Source: Herbaspirillum sp. CF444
GTDB lineage: Bacteria; Pseudomonadota; Gammaproteobacteria; Burkholderiales; Burkholderiaceae_D
Assembly (NCBI RefSeq): GCF_000282135.1
Contig: NZ_AKJW01000065.1
Span: 1 to 64,000, forward strand
Direction: 5' to 3'
Length of the DNA: 64,000 nucleotides
How positions within the stretch are numbered: the first letter of the stretch is position 1; each line of letters starts with the position of its first letter. Positions 28,206-37,651 of the stretch are shown here, piece after piece. The notes beneath the pieces were generated by a model. That model worked only from the letters and a program-made list of their open reading frames with translations, ran no database searches and had not been told where the DNA came from. The translations under genes and the position numbers were made by a program.

Positions 28206-28858
28206 ACCATCGCTATAGCCAGAGCGACATCGACGCCGTGTATCGCGTCATCGCCGAACGACGCGACATCCGCCATTTCTTGCCGCATCCGGTCGATCCC
28301 GATTTGTTGCAACGTCTGCTGCAAGCGGCGCATCTGGGCCCCAGCGTGGGCTTCATGCAGCCGTGGCGCTTCATCCGCATCGCCGATCGCAGCAGGCGGG
28401 AGGCGATTCACGCGCTGGTGGAACAGGAACGCATCCTGACCGCACAGGCGCTTGGCGAGCGCGAAGACGAATTCATGCGCCTGAAAGTGGAGGGCATCCG
28501 CGATTGCGGCGAAGTGCTGGTGGCGGCCTTGATGGACGGTCGCGAGCGTCATGTCTTCGGCCGTCGCACTTTACCGGAGATGGATCTGGCGTCGGTCGCC
28601 TGCGCCATCCAGAACATGTGGCTGGCGGCGCGCGCCGAAGGCATCGGCATGGGCTGGGTGTCGCTGTTCGACGTCGACAAGCTGGCGGCCTTGCTGGAAA
28701 TGCCGGAAGGCGCCAAGCCGGTGGCGGTGATCTGCCTCGGTCATGTCAAGGAATTCTATGCGCGTCCGATGCTGGAGCAGGAAGGCTGGGCCGCACGGCA
28801 ATCGTTGGACGATCTGGTCTTTCGCGATGCCTGGGGAAACAAGGAAGAAAAACAATGA
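28202..28858 (+). CDS. bluB: 5,6-dimethylbenzimidazole synthase
   Basis: 218-aa flavin-destroying enzyme that makes the lower ligand DMB from FMNH2 and oxygen. FMN-binding features are RRDIRHF near residue 20, LGPSVGFMQPWRF near 43, and the end of the nitroreductase-like fold at GMGWVSLFDV. Its presence shows that the organism makes true B12 with DMB aerobically, even though the ring genes are of the early-cobalt type. Its stop overlaps cobU. Confidence 0.95.
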   Translation: MNHRYSQSDIDAVYRVIAERRDIRHFLPHPVDPDLLQRLLQAAHLGPSVGFMQPWRFIRIADRSRREAIHALVEQERILTAQALGEREDEFMRLKVEGIRDCGEVLVAALMDGRERHVFGRRTLPEMDLASVACAIQNMWLAARAEGIGMGWVSLFDVDKLAALLEMPEGAKPVAVICLGHVKEFYARPMLEQEGWAARQSLDDLVFRDAWGNKEEKQ

Positions 28859-29433
28859 ATCAGCGTATTTTGGTATTCGGCGGCGCTCGCTCCGGCAAGA
28901 GCGCGCAGGCCGAACGTCTTGCAGCAGCCGGCGGCAAGCCGGTCGTCTACATCGCCACGGCGGCGATCGGCGACGACGAGATGGCGGCGCGCATTGCTTT
29001 GCATCGCCAGCAGCGCGGTACGCAATACGCCCATTGGGAAACCGTGGAAGAACAACTCGCGCTGGGCGACGCCATCGCGCGCCACAGCACGCCGGACAAT
29101 GTCGTTCTGGTCGATTGCCTGACGGTGTGGCTATCCAACCTGCTGTTTTGCGAGCAACGTGATTATCCCGAAGTCGGCCGGATCGACGCGCCGGCGCGTT
29201 TTGCAGCGGAGCGCGAACGCTTCCTGCAGGCGCTGTCGCAGGCAAAGGGCGAGGTGGTGCTGGTGTCCAATGAAGTCGGCATGGGCATCGTGCCGCAAGG
29301 CGCCGTCTCGCGCTGGTTCGTGGATGAAGCGGGGCGCCTCAACCAGGCAGTCGCTGCCATCTGTGAACGCGTGCAATTCGTTGCCGCCGGTTTGCCGCTG
29401 GAGCTGAAGGGGCATAAGGGAGATAAGGCATGA
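28855..29433 (+). CDS. cobU/cobP: adenosylcobinamide kinase / cobinamide-phosphate guanylyltransferase
   Basis: 192 aa. Phosphorylates adenosylcobinamide, then attaches GMP. The P-loop GGARSGKSAQAERL is at residues 9-22, LVDCLTVWLSNLL near 83, and VLVSNEVGMGIVP near 138, ending with RLNQAVA. ATG 28855 is chosen because it overlaps the bluB stop; an open frame continues upstream but lies inside bluB. It overlaps cbiB at its end. Confidence 0.95.
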   Translation: MNQRILVFGGARSGKSAQAERLAAAGGKPVVYIATAAIGDDEMAARIALHRQQRGTQYAHWETVEEQLALGDAIARHSTPDNVVLVDCLTVWLSNLLFCEQRDYPEVGRIDAPARFAAERERFLQALSQAKGEVVLVSNEVGMGIVPQGAVSRWFVDEAGRLNQAVAAICERVQFVAAGLPLELKGHKGDKA

Positions 29434-30404
29434 TGGGTTTCGACATGATGCTGCTGGCCTTGCTGATGGTGGCCGGCGTTGCGCTGGACTGGCTGCTCGG
29501 CGAAGTGTCGCGCTGGCATCCGCTGGTCGGTTTCGGACGTTACGTGCAATGGCTGGAGCGATACCTCAATCGCCGGCCGGGAAGCCATGCGCGCGGCGCG
29601 CTGGCGTGGGCGTTGGCGGTGTTGCCGCTGGTGGCGTTGTCGGCCTGGATCACGATCTTGCTGGCGCGGCAATCGTTCTGGCTGGCGGCGGCCTGGCATG
29701 TGGCGCTGCTGTACTTTTGCATCGGCTTGCGCAGCCTGCGCGATCACGTGATGCCGATTGCGCAGGCCCTGAGAAGCGGCGACCTGGCTGCGGCGCGCAA
29801 CCTGACCGGACGCATCGTCAGCCGCGACACGTCGCAATCGCAGGAGACCGATTTGGCCAAAGCGGCGGTCGAGTCCTTGCTGGAAAACGGCAACGACGCC
29901 GTGTTCGGTACCTTGTTCTGGTTTGCCGTGGCCGGCGGCCCGGGCGCCTTGCTGTTTCGCCTGGCCAATACGCTGGACGCCATGTGGGGCTATCGCACGC
30001 CGCGTTTTCTCGCTTTCGGCTGCGTTGCGGCGCGCATCGATGACGGCCTGAACTGGATTCCGGCGCGCTTGACCGCATGGTCGTATGCGCTGCTGGGCAA
30101 CTGGCGTCAGGCGCGCATGTGCTGGCGCACGCAGGCGCCGGCATGGAGCAGTCCCAACGCCGGGCCCGTGATGTCATCCGGTGCGGGTGCGTTGGGATTG
30201 GCCTTGGGCGGCGCGGCGATTTACGACGGCGAAGTGGAACAGCGCCCGCAGCTGGGCATGGGCCGCGACGCCGTCGCCGACGACATCGTGCGCGCGTGGA
30301 AACTGGTGTCGCGCACGGCCATGCTCTGGCTGACAGTGATCTTGACGATATCGATGTTCTATACGACTTATGTCAGTTTGACGATGGGAGGCACGCATGC
30401 TTGA
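29430..30404 (+). CDS. cbiB: adenosylcobinamide-phosphate synthase
   Basis: 324-aa inner-membrane enzyme joining the aminopropanol linker to adenosylcobyric acid. Membrane helices lie at about residues 2-19, 50-73, 77-95 and near the C-terminus (about 292-316). Conserved segments are DWLLGEVSRWHPLVGFGRYV near 14 and GRIVSRDTSQSQETDLAKAA near 127, then ESLLENGNDAVFGTLFW. It works with the CobC-type decarboxylase encoded next. Overlaps on both sides suggest coupled translation. Confidence 0.95.
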   Translation: MMGFDMMLLALLMVAGVALDWLLGEVSRWHPLVGFGRYVQWLERYLNRRPGSHARGALAWALAVLPLVALSAWITILLARQSFWLAAAWHVALLYFCIGLRSLRDHVMPIAQALRSGDLAAARNLTGRIVSRDTSQSQETDLAKAAVESLLENGNDAVFGTLFWFAVAGGPGALLFRLANTLDAMWGYRTPRFLAFGCVAARIDDGLNWIPARLTAWSYALLGNWRQARMCWRTQAPAWSSPNAGPVMSSGAGALGLALGGAAIYDGEVEQRPQLGMGRDAVADDIVRAWKLVSRTAMLWLTVILTISMFYTTYVSLTMGGTHA

Positions 30405-31419
30405 ACATGGCGGCAACCTCAACGATGCGGTGATGCGCTACGGCATCGCGCGTGCCGACTGGCTGGATTTGTCGACCGGCATCAACCCGAACGGCTATCC
30501 GGCGCCGGTATTGCGCGCCGATGCCTGGCATCGTCTGCCGGAATCCAGCGATGCGCTGGTGGCGGCGGCATGCGCCTGTTACGGCGCGCCGCGCATGCTG
30601 GCGGTGGCCGGCACGCAGGCGGCGATACAGGCTTTGCCGCAGCTGAGGCTTCGTGAAAAAGGTATTGCGCGCGTGGTCGTGGCCGCGCCGGCCTATGCCG
30701 AGCATGCGCATCGCTGGCAGCAGTCCGGGCATACGATGTGTGAAGTCGGCTATGCGGATTTGTCCAGGGAACTGGATGCCTGCGACGTCATGGTCGTCTG
30801 CAATCCCAACAACCCGACCGGTGCGCGCGTCGCGCCGGAAATCTTGCTCGCCTGGGCGCAGAAACTGGCGTCGCGCGGCGGCTGGCTGGTGGTTGACGAG
30901 GCATTCGGCGACACCACGCCGCACCTGAGCGTGGCCGGACAAACGGGCGTGCAACCCGGACTGATCGTGTTGCGTTCGGTCGGAAAATTCTTTGGCCTTG
31001 CGGGCATACGACTCGGCTTTGTCGCCGCGCAAGATGCGCTGGTGGAACGCTTGCAGGAATGGCTGGGGCCATGGGCCGTCAGCGGCCCGGCGCAGGAGAT
31101 CGGCATCGCGGCTTTGTGCGACGGCAATTGGCAACGCATCACGCGCGCGCGTCTTCTGGCGGATGGCGAGCGGCTGCACAAGCTGTTGGCCGAGGCAGGC
31201 ATACAGGCAAGCGGCAGCGCGATGTATCAGTGGTGGGCGGAGCGAGACGCCGCCGGATTTCATGACTGGATGGCGCGGCAGGGGATCTGGGTGCGCCTGT
31301 TTACACATGGCGCGGGAGGCATACGGCTGGGCTTGCCGCCGGATGAAGCCGGCTGGCAGCGTTTGCAGGCGGCATTGCAAGGCTGGAGTCAGAGCAAGAG
31401 CACGGAGCGTGCCGCATGA
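30397..31419 (+). CDS. cobC/cobD: threonine-phosphate decarboxylase
   Basis: 340-aa PLP enzyme making (R)-1-amino-2-propanol phosphate, the linker used by CbiB. It begins [15 protein letters not shown], typical of the family; [12 protein letters not shown] follows. The aminotransferase-fold motifs [11 protein letters not shown] near residue 136 and DEAFGD near 167 are intact. The PLP lysine is in [15 protein letters not shown] near residue 195. It is called CobC or CobD depending on the nomenclature. Confidence 0.95.
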   Translation: MLEHGGNLNDAVMRYGIARADWLDLSTGINPNGYPAPVLRADAWHRLPESSDALVAAACACYGAPRMLAVAGTQAAIQALPQLRLREKGIARVVVAAPAYAEHAHRWQQSGHTMCEVGYADLSRELDACDVMVVCNPNNPTGARVAPEILLAWAQKLASRGGWLVVDEAFGDTTPHLSVAGQTGVQPGLIVLRSVGKFFGLAGIRLGFVAAQDALVERLQEWLGPWAVSGPAQEIGIAALCDGNWQRITRARLLADGERLHKLLAEAGIQASGSAMYQWWAERDAAGFHDWMARQGIWVRLFTHGAGGIRLGLPPDEAGWQRLQAALQGWSQSKSTERAA

Positions 31420-32918
31420 ACCGGCTTCCTGTCCTTCCTTTCCATACGCTGATGGTGCAGGGGACCACCTCGGATGCGGGCAAAAGCACCGTCGTTGCCG
31501 CCCTGTGTCGCTTGCTGGTACGCCACGGCGTCAAGGTCGTACCGTTCAAGCCGCAGAACATGGCCCTGAACAGCGCCGTCACCAGCGACGGCGGCGAGAT
31601 CGGCCGGGCCCAGGCTTTGCAGGCGCAGGCGGCGCGCATCGCTCCGCACACCGACATGAATCCGGTGCTGCTGAAACCGTCCAGCGATACCGGCGCGCAA
31701 GTGATCGTGCATGGCAAGGTGCGCGCCGACATGAACGCGCGCGATTACCATCGTTACAAGACCAGCGCGATGGCCGCCGTGCTGGCGTCCTATCACCGTC
31801 TGCGCGCGCAATACGACACCGTGCTGGTGGAAGGCGCCGGCAGTCCGGCGGAGATCAACCTGCGCGCGCGCGACATCGCCAACATGGGTTTTGCCGAAGC
31901 CGTCGACTGTCCGGTGATCCTGGTGGCCGACATCGATCGCGGCGGCGTGTTCGCGCATCTGGTCGGCACGCTGGATTGCTTGTCCGAGAGCGAGCGCCAG
32001 CGCATCGTCGGTTTCGTCATCAATCGTTTCCGCGGCGACATCAGCCTGTTGCAGCCCGGTCTGGACTGGCTGGAAGAACGCACCGGCAAACCGGTGCTGG
32101 CGGTGTTGCCTTACCTGCACGGCCTGCATCTGGATGCCGAGGATGCCGTGGCTTCCGCGCAGAGCGTCAGAGGAAAATTCCGCGTGGTGGTGCCGGTGTT
32201 GCCGCGCATCAGCAACCACACCGACTTCGACGCCTTGCGCGCGCATCCGGATGTCGACCTGCAATTCATCGGCGCGGGTCAGCCGATCCCGCCTGCCGAC
32301 CTGATCATCCTGCCGGGCAGCAAAAATACGCGCAACGATCTCGCCTGGCTCAGGCAGCAAGGCTGGCCGGATGCGATCAGGAAGCACTTGCGCTACGGCG
32401 GCAAGCTGATCGGCATTTGCGGCGGCTTCCAGATGCTGGGCCAGAGCGTGGACGATCCGCATGGCGTGGAGGGGGCGCCGGGCAGCATGGAGGGACTGGA
32501 TTTGCTGGCGATGCGCACCGAGCTGACGCAGCAGAAACAGTTGTTGCAAGTCTCGGGACGATGCGCGTTCAACAATGAGGCCGGCGTCGCCGGTTACGAA
32601 ATCCACATGGGCGTTTCGATGGGGGATGCCATGCAGCATCCTGCGTTCCATATCGATGGCCGTCCTGAAGGGGCGCGTTCGGCGGACGACCAGATTCTGG
32701 GTAGTTACCTGCACGGCATGTTCGACACGCCGCAGGCATTTTCGGCCTTGCTGGCGTGGGCCGGCCTGGGCGGCGTCGAAGCGGTCGACCTGGATCAGTT
32801 GCGCGAGCAGAGCCTGGAGCGCGTTGCCGACGCTACGCAGCCTTTGTTCGACGCCTTGCTGAAGATCGACTATCGCTCATCGACAGGTTCTCAGCGGAAA
32901 GCGCCGAGGACGTCGTAG
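31416..32918 (+). CDS. cobQ/cbiP: adenosylcobyric acid synthase (glutamine-hydrolysing)
   Basis: 500 aa. Adds four amides to adenosylcobyrinic a,c-diamide. The ATP-binding domain starts [21 protein letters not shown] (about residue 13), followed by [11 protein letters not shown] and [14 protein letters not shown]. The amidotransferase domain has the catalytic Cys in [10 protein letters not shown] near residue 331, and SYLHGMFD provides the His. It is the last gene of the cobalamin run. Its final 28 bp overlap the convergent gene at 32891-33280. Confidence 0.96.
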   Translation: MNRLPVLPFHTLMVQGTTSDAGKSTVVAALCRLLVRHGVKVVPFKPQNMALNSAVTSDGGEIGRAQALQAQAARIAPHTDMNPVLLKPSSDTGAQVIVHGKVRADMNARDYHRYKTSAMAAVLASYHRLRAQYDTVLVEGAGSPAEINLRARDIANMGFAEAVDCPVILVADIDRGGVFAHLVGTLDCLSESERQRIVGFVINRFRGDISLLQPGLDWLEERTGKPVLAVLPYLHGLHLDAEDAVASAQSVRGKFRVVVPVLPRISNHTDFDALRAHPDVDLQFIGAGQPIPPADLIILPGSKNTRNDLAWLRQQGWPDAIRKHLRYGGKLIGICGGFQMLGQSVDDPHGVEGAPGSMEGLDLLAMRTELTQQKQLLQVSGRCAFNNEAGVAGYEIHMGVSMGDAMQHPAFHIDGRPEGARSADDQILGSYLHGMFDTPQAFSALLAWAGLGGVEAVDLDQLREQSLERVADATQPLFDALLKIDYRSSTGSQRKAPRTS

Positions 32919-33280
32919 CCGATGTTGCCGTTGGCGGCATCGCTTTGTTTCTTCGAGGATTTTCCTGCGACGGCATCGTCGCGCCATGTGCCGGGATGGA
33001 AGTGCCAGCCGTCGGCATAGCGTTCCCAACCTGGCGCGGAATAGTTCTGGCCGGGGCGGGACAATTCCCAGTGACCGGCGCACCAGACAAACCAGTTGTT
33101 GGACAACCTCCAGTAGCCGGGACTCCAGATGACGCCGTCGCGCTCGCTTGGCGCGGCCTCTTTCTTTGGCGGCGGAGGCGGCATGGTGGCCACGAGAACG
33201 AAGTCTTCAGAAGCTGAGGTGATGGCCGCCGGTTTCTTGCCGGCGAGGATGGCGGAGACGCAGAGTCGGAAAGTCAGCAT
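32891..33280 (-). CDS. YXWGXW-repeat protein, probably exported
   Basis: About 129 aa from ATG 33280; ATG 33319 is also possible. A hydrophobic start ([14 protein letters not shown]) resembles a weak export signal. The core has two Trp/Tyr-rich motifs, [20 protein letters not shown] and [20 protein letters not shown], typical of YXWGXW-repeat proteins of unknown role. A PPPPPKK stretch precedes them. The 3' end overlaps cobQ tail to tail. Confidence 0.7.
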   Translation of the reverse strand: MLTFRLCVSAILAGKKPAAITSASEDFVLVATMPPPPPKKEAAPSERDGVIWSPGYWRLSNNWFVWCAGHWELSRPGQNYSAPGWERYADGWHFHPGTWRDDAVAGKSSKKQSDAANGNIGYDVLGAFR

Positions 33281-33445
33281 GATGGTCTTTCGGGGGCTTT
33301 TGGTAGAACGATGAGGCATCGTAGTCCCATCGTCGTCGAAAACCATCCGCCGAATCCATTTGTTACACCTGGCCTACAGTTCTCTACTTGCCGGAAAAAC
33401 TTTGTTACAACACCGGCATGCACGGGCGAAAAGTAGCTTCGTCGA

Positions 33446-33643
33446 TCAGGCCAGCGCTTTTTTTGCGGCTTCTTCCGGGGACAGGCCGTCATAGAATTGG
33501 TCCGTAAACCATTCAACTTCTTCTTCAATATGGTCCTGGGCCTGTTGGATCGTAGCGCCGCCGGCGACCAGAAATGCCTCCACTTCGATGCACCAATTGA
33601 TGAGCGCGAGTGTCTCTTCGTCGAGTTTTTCTTTCTTGGCCAT
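33446..33643 (-). CDS. small acidic hypothetical protein
   Basis: 65 aa, ATG 33643 with AAGGAAAGACC just upstream. Likely all-helical, acidic, with alternating Glu clusters (KKEKLDEETLALINW, HIEEEVEWFTDQFYDGLSPE, EEAAKKALA). No signal peptide or membrane segment. I do not recognise the family. It lies alone between the YXWGXW gene and the TauE-like gene. Confidence 0.7.
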   Translation of the reverse strand: MAKKEKLDEETLALINWCIEVEAFLVAGGATIQQAQDHIEEEVEWFTDQFYDGLSPEEAAKKALA

Positions 33644-33853
33644 GGTCTTTCCTTAATAATTTACTTCCGACAGGATACTCTTTTGATAATTTTTTGGAAC
33701 ACCCGACATGAAGGCCGGTTGCCGGTCTGTTCAAAATTCCTTTGAATGAGTGCCACCGGATTGGCGGCGCGACAAGCAAAGAGTAGGGGCAGTCGTGGAG
33801 TGCGACAATTACATCGGATGTAATCGCCGTGAGGCCCGGCGAAGCGCAAGGTC

Positions 33854-34579
33854 TTACCGTATTGCAGTCCACAACAGCGACAAGCCGGACAGCAGCAACA
33901 GCAAATCCAGCAAGCGCTGGAAATTGGCCTCGCTCATTTTCATGACAAAGAATTTGCCCGCGAAAGTACCGGCCATCAACGATCCACCCACCAGCAGACC
34001 TTGCAGGAAAATGCTCAACGGCATGGCGCCGAACTCGCGAAAGGTGAGTACTTTGCTGACGTAAAGAAACAGCGAGCTGGCCGCTTCGGTGGAAATGAAT
34101 GCGCCCTTGGTCAGGCCGTAAGCGGTAAACACCGGAACGCTCAACGGCCCGGTGGAAAGCACGATGCCGGTCAGGAAGCCGATGACGGCGCCCGCTACCG
34201 ACAATTGCCACAGGCGGAGTTTGAAGTCGTGCTTTTTCAGCCAGTGGCGGAACGGCACCATCGTCAGAAAAAATACCCCGAGGCTGACTTCGATCAGATG
34301 CGCCGGCAAGACCAGCAGCGTGCGCGCGCCGATGGCCGCCGCCGGGATGCCGGTGAGGGAATAGGCCGCAAAGGCGCGCCAGTCGACCACGCGCCACCAG
34401 GCCAGCACGCGCGCCAGGTTGGCCATCAGCGCTGCCACCGCCATGATGGGTACGGCTTGTTTGGGGCCGAAATTGTAGACCAGCACCGGCAGCAGCATGA
34501 TGGACGAGCCGGTGCCGATGACACCGCTGATCATGCCGGCGGCGAGGCCGACGAGGAGGATGAAGAGATAAGCTGCCAC
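33854..34579 (-). CDS. TauE/SafE-family sulfite/anion exporter
   Basis: 241-aa membrane protein with seven or eight helices. The duplicated family motif is visible: GMISGVIGTGSSIMLLPVLVY at residues 15-35 and, less clearly, GFLTGIVLSTGPLSVPVF near 133-150. The start is a GTG at 34579. In this family, exported substrates include sulfite, sulfoacetate and other small anions. It is transcribed in the same direction as the phosphonate genes, 89 bp after phnX, so an organic anion linked to that pathway is possible. Confidence 0.88.
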   Translation of the reverse strand: MAAYLFILLVGLAAGMISGVIGTGSSIMLLPVLVYNFGPKQAVPIMAVAALMANLARVLAWWRVVDWRAFAAYSLTGIPAAAIGARTLLVLPAHLIEVSLGVFFLTMVPFRHWLKKHDFKLRLWQLSVAGAVIGFLTGIVLSTGPLSVPVFTAYGLTKGAFISTEAASSLFLYVSKVLTFREFGAMPLSIFLQGLLVGGSLMAGTFAGKFFVMKMSEANFQRLLDLLLLLSGLSLLWTAIR

Positions 34580-34668
34580 GTGATGTTTTTATTGGAAGGG
34601 ACCCGGCATTGTACGCCGGGGAAGACTCCGGACCCGAAAGGGGCCCGGATCATGTGTACCCGGCGGGC

Positions 34669-35496
34669 TTAAGGACGTTCGCCGGCCTTCAGTCGTTCGG
34701 CAATCTGTTCCACCACGCCCGGCAGGTCGGCGACGGAGTCGATCACGTAATGCGCGCCGGCGTCGCGCAGGCGCATTTCGGCCAGGGTCTTGAGCACCTT
34801 GATTTCTTCCGGCGACAACTGCGCCAGTTCGGCCTTGGTGCAGCCGACTTCATTGCCCGACAGGGACAGACCGACGGTCCACATGCCGGCGTTGATGCCT
34901 TCTTCGATACCGGGCGTGGTGTCGTCGACCTTGATGCAGGCGGCGACGTTGCCGATCTTCAGCGCCAGCATGTTGGCCAGCGCCATGTAGGGACCAGGGC
35001 GGCCGCCGGCCGGCAACTCGTCGCCGGCGATGACGTGGTCGGGCTTGATGCCTTCGGCCGCGGCCAAGGGCAGCAGCACGTCCAGCACCTGGCGCGGATA
35101 GCCGGAGCAGGAGCCGATCTTCAGGCCTTGCCGGCGCAGCCAGGCGAGTGTCTGTTGCACGCCGTCGATAGGCTGCGAATACTCGCCGACCTTGGCGATC
35201 TGCATCGGCATGAAGCGCGCATAGATGGCGTCGACGTCGGCGTCGCTCGGCAGCTGGCCGTGATGCTCTTTCCATTGGCGCGCGATCTCGGGGTTGTCGA
35301 GCAGGGTGCGGATGTGTTGCCACTTGGACAGGCCCATCGGACCGCGCGCTTGCTTGAGCGTGATGTTCATGTCGAAGCTCTTGAAGGCGTCGACGAAGAT
35401 CTGCGTCGGCGCCAGCGAGCCGAAGTCGACCAGCGTGCCGGCCCAGTCGAAGATGACGGCCTGGAGCTCTGTGGGAGCGGTGCTTGTACGGGGCAT
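34669..35496 (-). CDS. phnX: phosphonoacetaldehyde hydrolase
   Basis: 275-aa HAD-family enzyme that cleaves the C-P bond of phosphonoacetaldehyde to acetaldehyde and phosphate. The nucleophile motif is FDWAGTLVDFG (Asp at about 17). The Schiff-base lysine is expected in RGPMGLSKWQHIR (about residue 58). SCSGYPRQVLD and KVDDTTPGIEEGINAGMW complete the HAD core. AAAGGAAT is upstream of the ATG. No phnW aminotransferase lies nearby. Confidence 0.95.
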   Translation of the reverse strand: MPRTSTAPTELQAVIFDWAGTLVDFGSLAPTQIFVDAFKSFDMNITLKQARGPMGLSKWQHIRTLLDNPEIARQWKEHHGQLPSDADVDAIYARFMPMQIAKVGEYSQPIDGVQQTLAWLRRQGLKIGSCSGYPRQVLDVLLPLAAAEGIKPDHVIAGDELPAGGRPGPYMALANMLALKIGNVAACIKVDDTTPGIEEGINAGMWTVGLSLSGNEVGCTKAELAQLSPEEIKVLKTLAEMRLRDAGAHYVIDSVADLPGVVEQIAERLKAGERP

Positions 35497-35542
35497 GGGA
35501 ATTCCTTTCTGGTGGACGGGTAAGCGGCGCTTCTCAACTGTC

Positions 35543-35621
35543 GTCGTCCTGACGAAAGTCAGGCCCCAGCGTCGTATTGGGGGTTGTCACGACACTGGGT
35601 CCCAGCGTCTGCCGGGACGAC
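35543..35621 (-). repeat. 79-bp nested-palindrome repeat, copy 1 (inverted orientation)
   Basis: It lies between phnX and the dehydrogenase gene. It has the outer ends GTCGTCC and GGACGAC and the internal blocks CCTGACGAAAGTCAGG and GACACTGGGTCCCAGCG. It is the reverse-oriented version of the copies at 44425 and 53077, diverged at a number of positions. Confidence 0.85.
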
Positions 35622-35640
35622 GGTGAAACGGATGGAGGAC

Positions 35641-36762
35641 TTAACTGGACGGCATGAGGACGGTCCTCGCGGTGTTTGCGGCAATGAAATTGCGTCCGCG
35701 CGGACCTTGCAATGCGCGTTGCACCAGCGCATCCCAGGCGTCGGCGATGCCATAGTGCGCCGGGTCGGTGCTGACGCCCAGGCGTTCGAGGAAGCCGGAC
35801 AGGTTGTCGACCGCCTCCTGTTCGTCGACGGCGTCGAAAATCTGCAGCAGCAGGGCGTCGACGTCGGCGGCATTGCCGAACGCCAGCGCCATCACATGCG
35901 GCAGCGAAAACGAGCAGGCGATGCCGTGCGTGACGCCGTGATGCAGCGTGATGTCGTAAGACAAGGAATGCGCCAGCGCCGTTTTGGTATTGGAAAACGC
36001 CAGGCCGGCTTGCAGCGCGGCGACCGCCATGCGTTCGCGCAGCGCCAGGTCGCGCGGATGTTCCAGCAAGGCGGGCAGCGTGTCGACGATGCTGCGTGCA
36101 GCGGTGGCGGCCAGGCTGGCGGAGACCGGATTGCGGTTGACGTTCCAGATCGATTCCAGCGCATGCGACAGCGCGTCGAGGCCGCTGGCCAGCGTCATGT
36201 CCCGCGGCAGGCTCAGCATCAGTTGCGCATCGATGATGGCGGCCTGCGGCCAGGTCCAGTCCTGATGCAGGGAATATTTTTTGCCTGCCGCGGCATCCCA
36301 GATGGTGGCCCATGGCGTGACTTCGCTGCCGGTGCCGGCAGTGGTTGGGATGGCGATCAGCATCTTGGCGCCGTCGCCGGACAGCGGTGCACCATCCTGC
36401 CGACCTTGCAAGTGCGAGAGCAATGCGTCGAAGCGGCCGGAAGACGTCTTGCTCAGCATGGCCTTGGCGCAGTCGATCACGCTGCCGCCGCCGAAGGCGA
36501 CGATGCAGTCGACATCGGCGTGATCGCGCCAGACGCGCTCGTACATGGCGGCGAGCCAGCTGACGTCGGGGTTGGGCTGCACGGCGTTTTCGATGCCGGC
36601 CAGTTGCGGGCCGAGCAATTCTGCGATGCGCGTTTCCAGCCCGAGCGGGGCGGCTTCGGGGAAGGTGATCAGCAGGGCGCGCCTGCCGTCCAACAAGGCC
36701 GGCAACTGCGCCAGACTGCCGCTACCTGCCCGTACGGCGACCGGGTTGTGATAATTCCACAT
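35641..36762 (-). CDS. iron-containing alcohol dehydrogenase, phosphonoacetaldehyde reductase-like
   Basis: 373-aa group III NAD(P)-dependent dehydrogenase. FGGGSVIDCAKA (about residues 89-100) binds the nucleotide and PTTAGTGSEVTPWA lies near 138. Metal ligands are expected in ASGLDALSHALES near 191 and in the His-rich ALAHSLSYDITLHHGVTHG near 262. Its place between phnE and phnX suggests it interconverts phosphonoacetaldehyde and 2-hydroxyethylphosphonate; reducing the acetaldehyde made by PhnX is the main alternative. Confidence 0.88.
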   Translation of the reverse strand: MWNYHNPVAVRAGSGSLAQLPALLDGRRALLITFPEAAPLGLETRIAELLGPQLAGIENAVQPNPDVSWLAAMYERVWRDHADVDCIVAFGGGSVIDCAKAMLSKTSSGRFDALLSHLQGRQDGAPLSGDGAKMLIAIPTTAGTGSEVTPWATIWDAAAGKKYSLHQDWTWPQAAIIDAQLMLSLPRDMTLASGLDALSHALESIWNVNRNPVSASLAATAARSIVDTLPALLEHPRDLALRERMAVAALQAGLAFSNTKTALAHSLSYDITLHHGVTHGIACSFSLPHVMALAFGNAADVDALLLQIFDAVDEQEAVDNLSGFLERLGVSTDPAHYGIADAWDALVQRALQGPRGRNFIAANTARTVLMPSS

Positions 36763-36793
36763 GAAGTTCTTTGCTAAAAATGTGACTGAAAGA

Positions 36794-37651
36794 TTAATGC
36801 ACCTTGCCGTCTTGAATCATCTGGCGCAGGCGGCTGGAGATGGTGTCGGCGACCACCACCATCAGCGTGACGACCACGATGCAGGTGGCGGTGTCCTGGT
36901 ACTTGAACAGTTTCAGGCTGTTGACCAGTTCGAAGCCGAGACCGCCGGCGCCGACCATGCCGAGCACGGTGGCCTGGCGCAGGTTGACTTCGAAGCGGTA
37001 CAGCACGGTGGCGATCCAGGCGGTGATGACTTGCGGCAAGACGCCGAAGACGATCACCTGCAGCGGACGGGCGCCGGTGGCGCGCAGCGCTTCGAGCGGG
37101 CCGTCGTCGATTTCCTCGATGCTTTCGGCGAAAAACTTGCCGACCATGCCCACGCCATGAAGCGCCAGCGCCAGCACGCCGGGAAAAGGGCCGAGGCCGA
37201 CGGCGGAGACGAACACCAGCGCCAGGATCAGTTCGTTGATGCTGCGCGTGACGTTGAGCACCTGGCGTACGGCCTGATAGACGACGCGGTTGCGATTGAG
37301 GTTGCGCGCCGCGAGGAAGGACACCGGGATGGCGACGATGACGCCGAGCAAGGTGCCCCAGATGGCGATCTGGATGGTTTCCACCGCAGGGCCGACCAGG
37401 TTGCCGAGGATCTTCCAGTTGGGCGGGAACGAGCGACTGAGGAAGTCGCCGATCTGCGGCAGGCCGTTGGCCAGTTCGCTCCAGCTCAGTTGCGTGCCTT
37501 GCGCGCTCCAGGCCAGGACGAAAGCGACGGCGACGACGGCGGCAATGCACAGCAGCCAGGCGCGCAGGGTCAGCGGACGGGCGCCGGTCCAGACGTAGTC
37601 GTGATAACTGGAGCTGGCCCGGTCCATTCCGGTTTGCATGGGCGTGCTCAT
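36794..37651 (-). CDS. phnE: phosphonate ABC transporter permease
   Basis: 285-aa inner-membrane permease of the PhnCDE importer. Predicted membrane helices are at about 32-48, 91-112, 132-160, 200-220 and 245-265. The cytoplasmic coupling loop EEIDDGPLEALRATGARPLQVIVFGVLPQ (in two segments, near residues 175-205) contains the EAA-type motif. Its start overlaps the phnC stop by four bases. Binding protein and ATPase are adjacent. Confidence 0.94.
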   Translation of the reverse strand: MSTPMQTGMDRASSSYHDYVWTGARPLTLRAWLLCIAAVVAVAFVLAWSAQGTQLSWSELANGLPQIGDFLSRSFPPNWKILGNLVGPAVETIQIAIWGTLLGVIVAIPVSFLAARNLNRNRVVYQAVRQVLNVTRSINELILALVFVSAVGLGPFPGVLALALHGVGMVGKFFAESIEEIDDGPLEALRATGARPLQVIVFGVLPQVITAWIATVLYRFEVNLRQATVLGMVGAGGLGFELVNSLKLFKYQDTATCIVVVTLMVVVADTISSRLRQMIQDGKVH

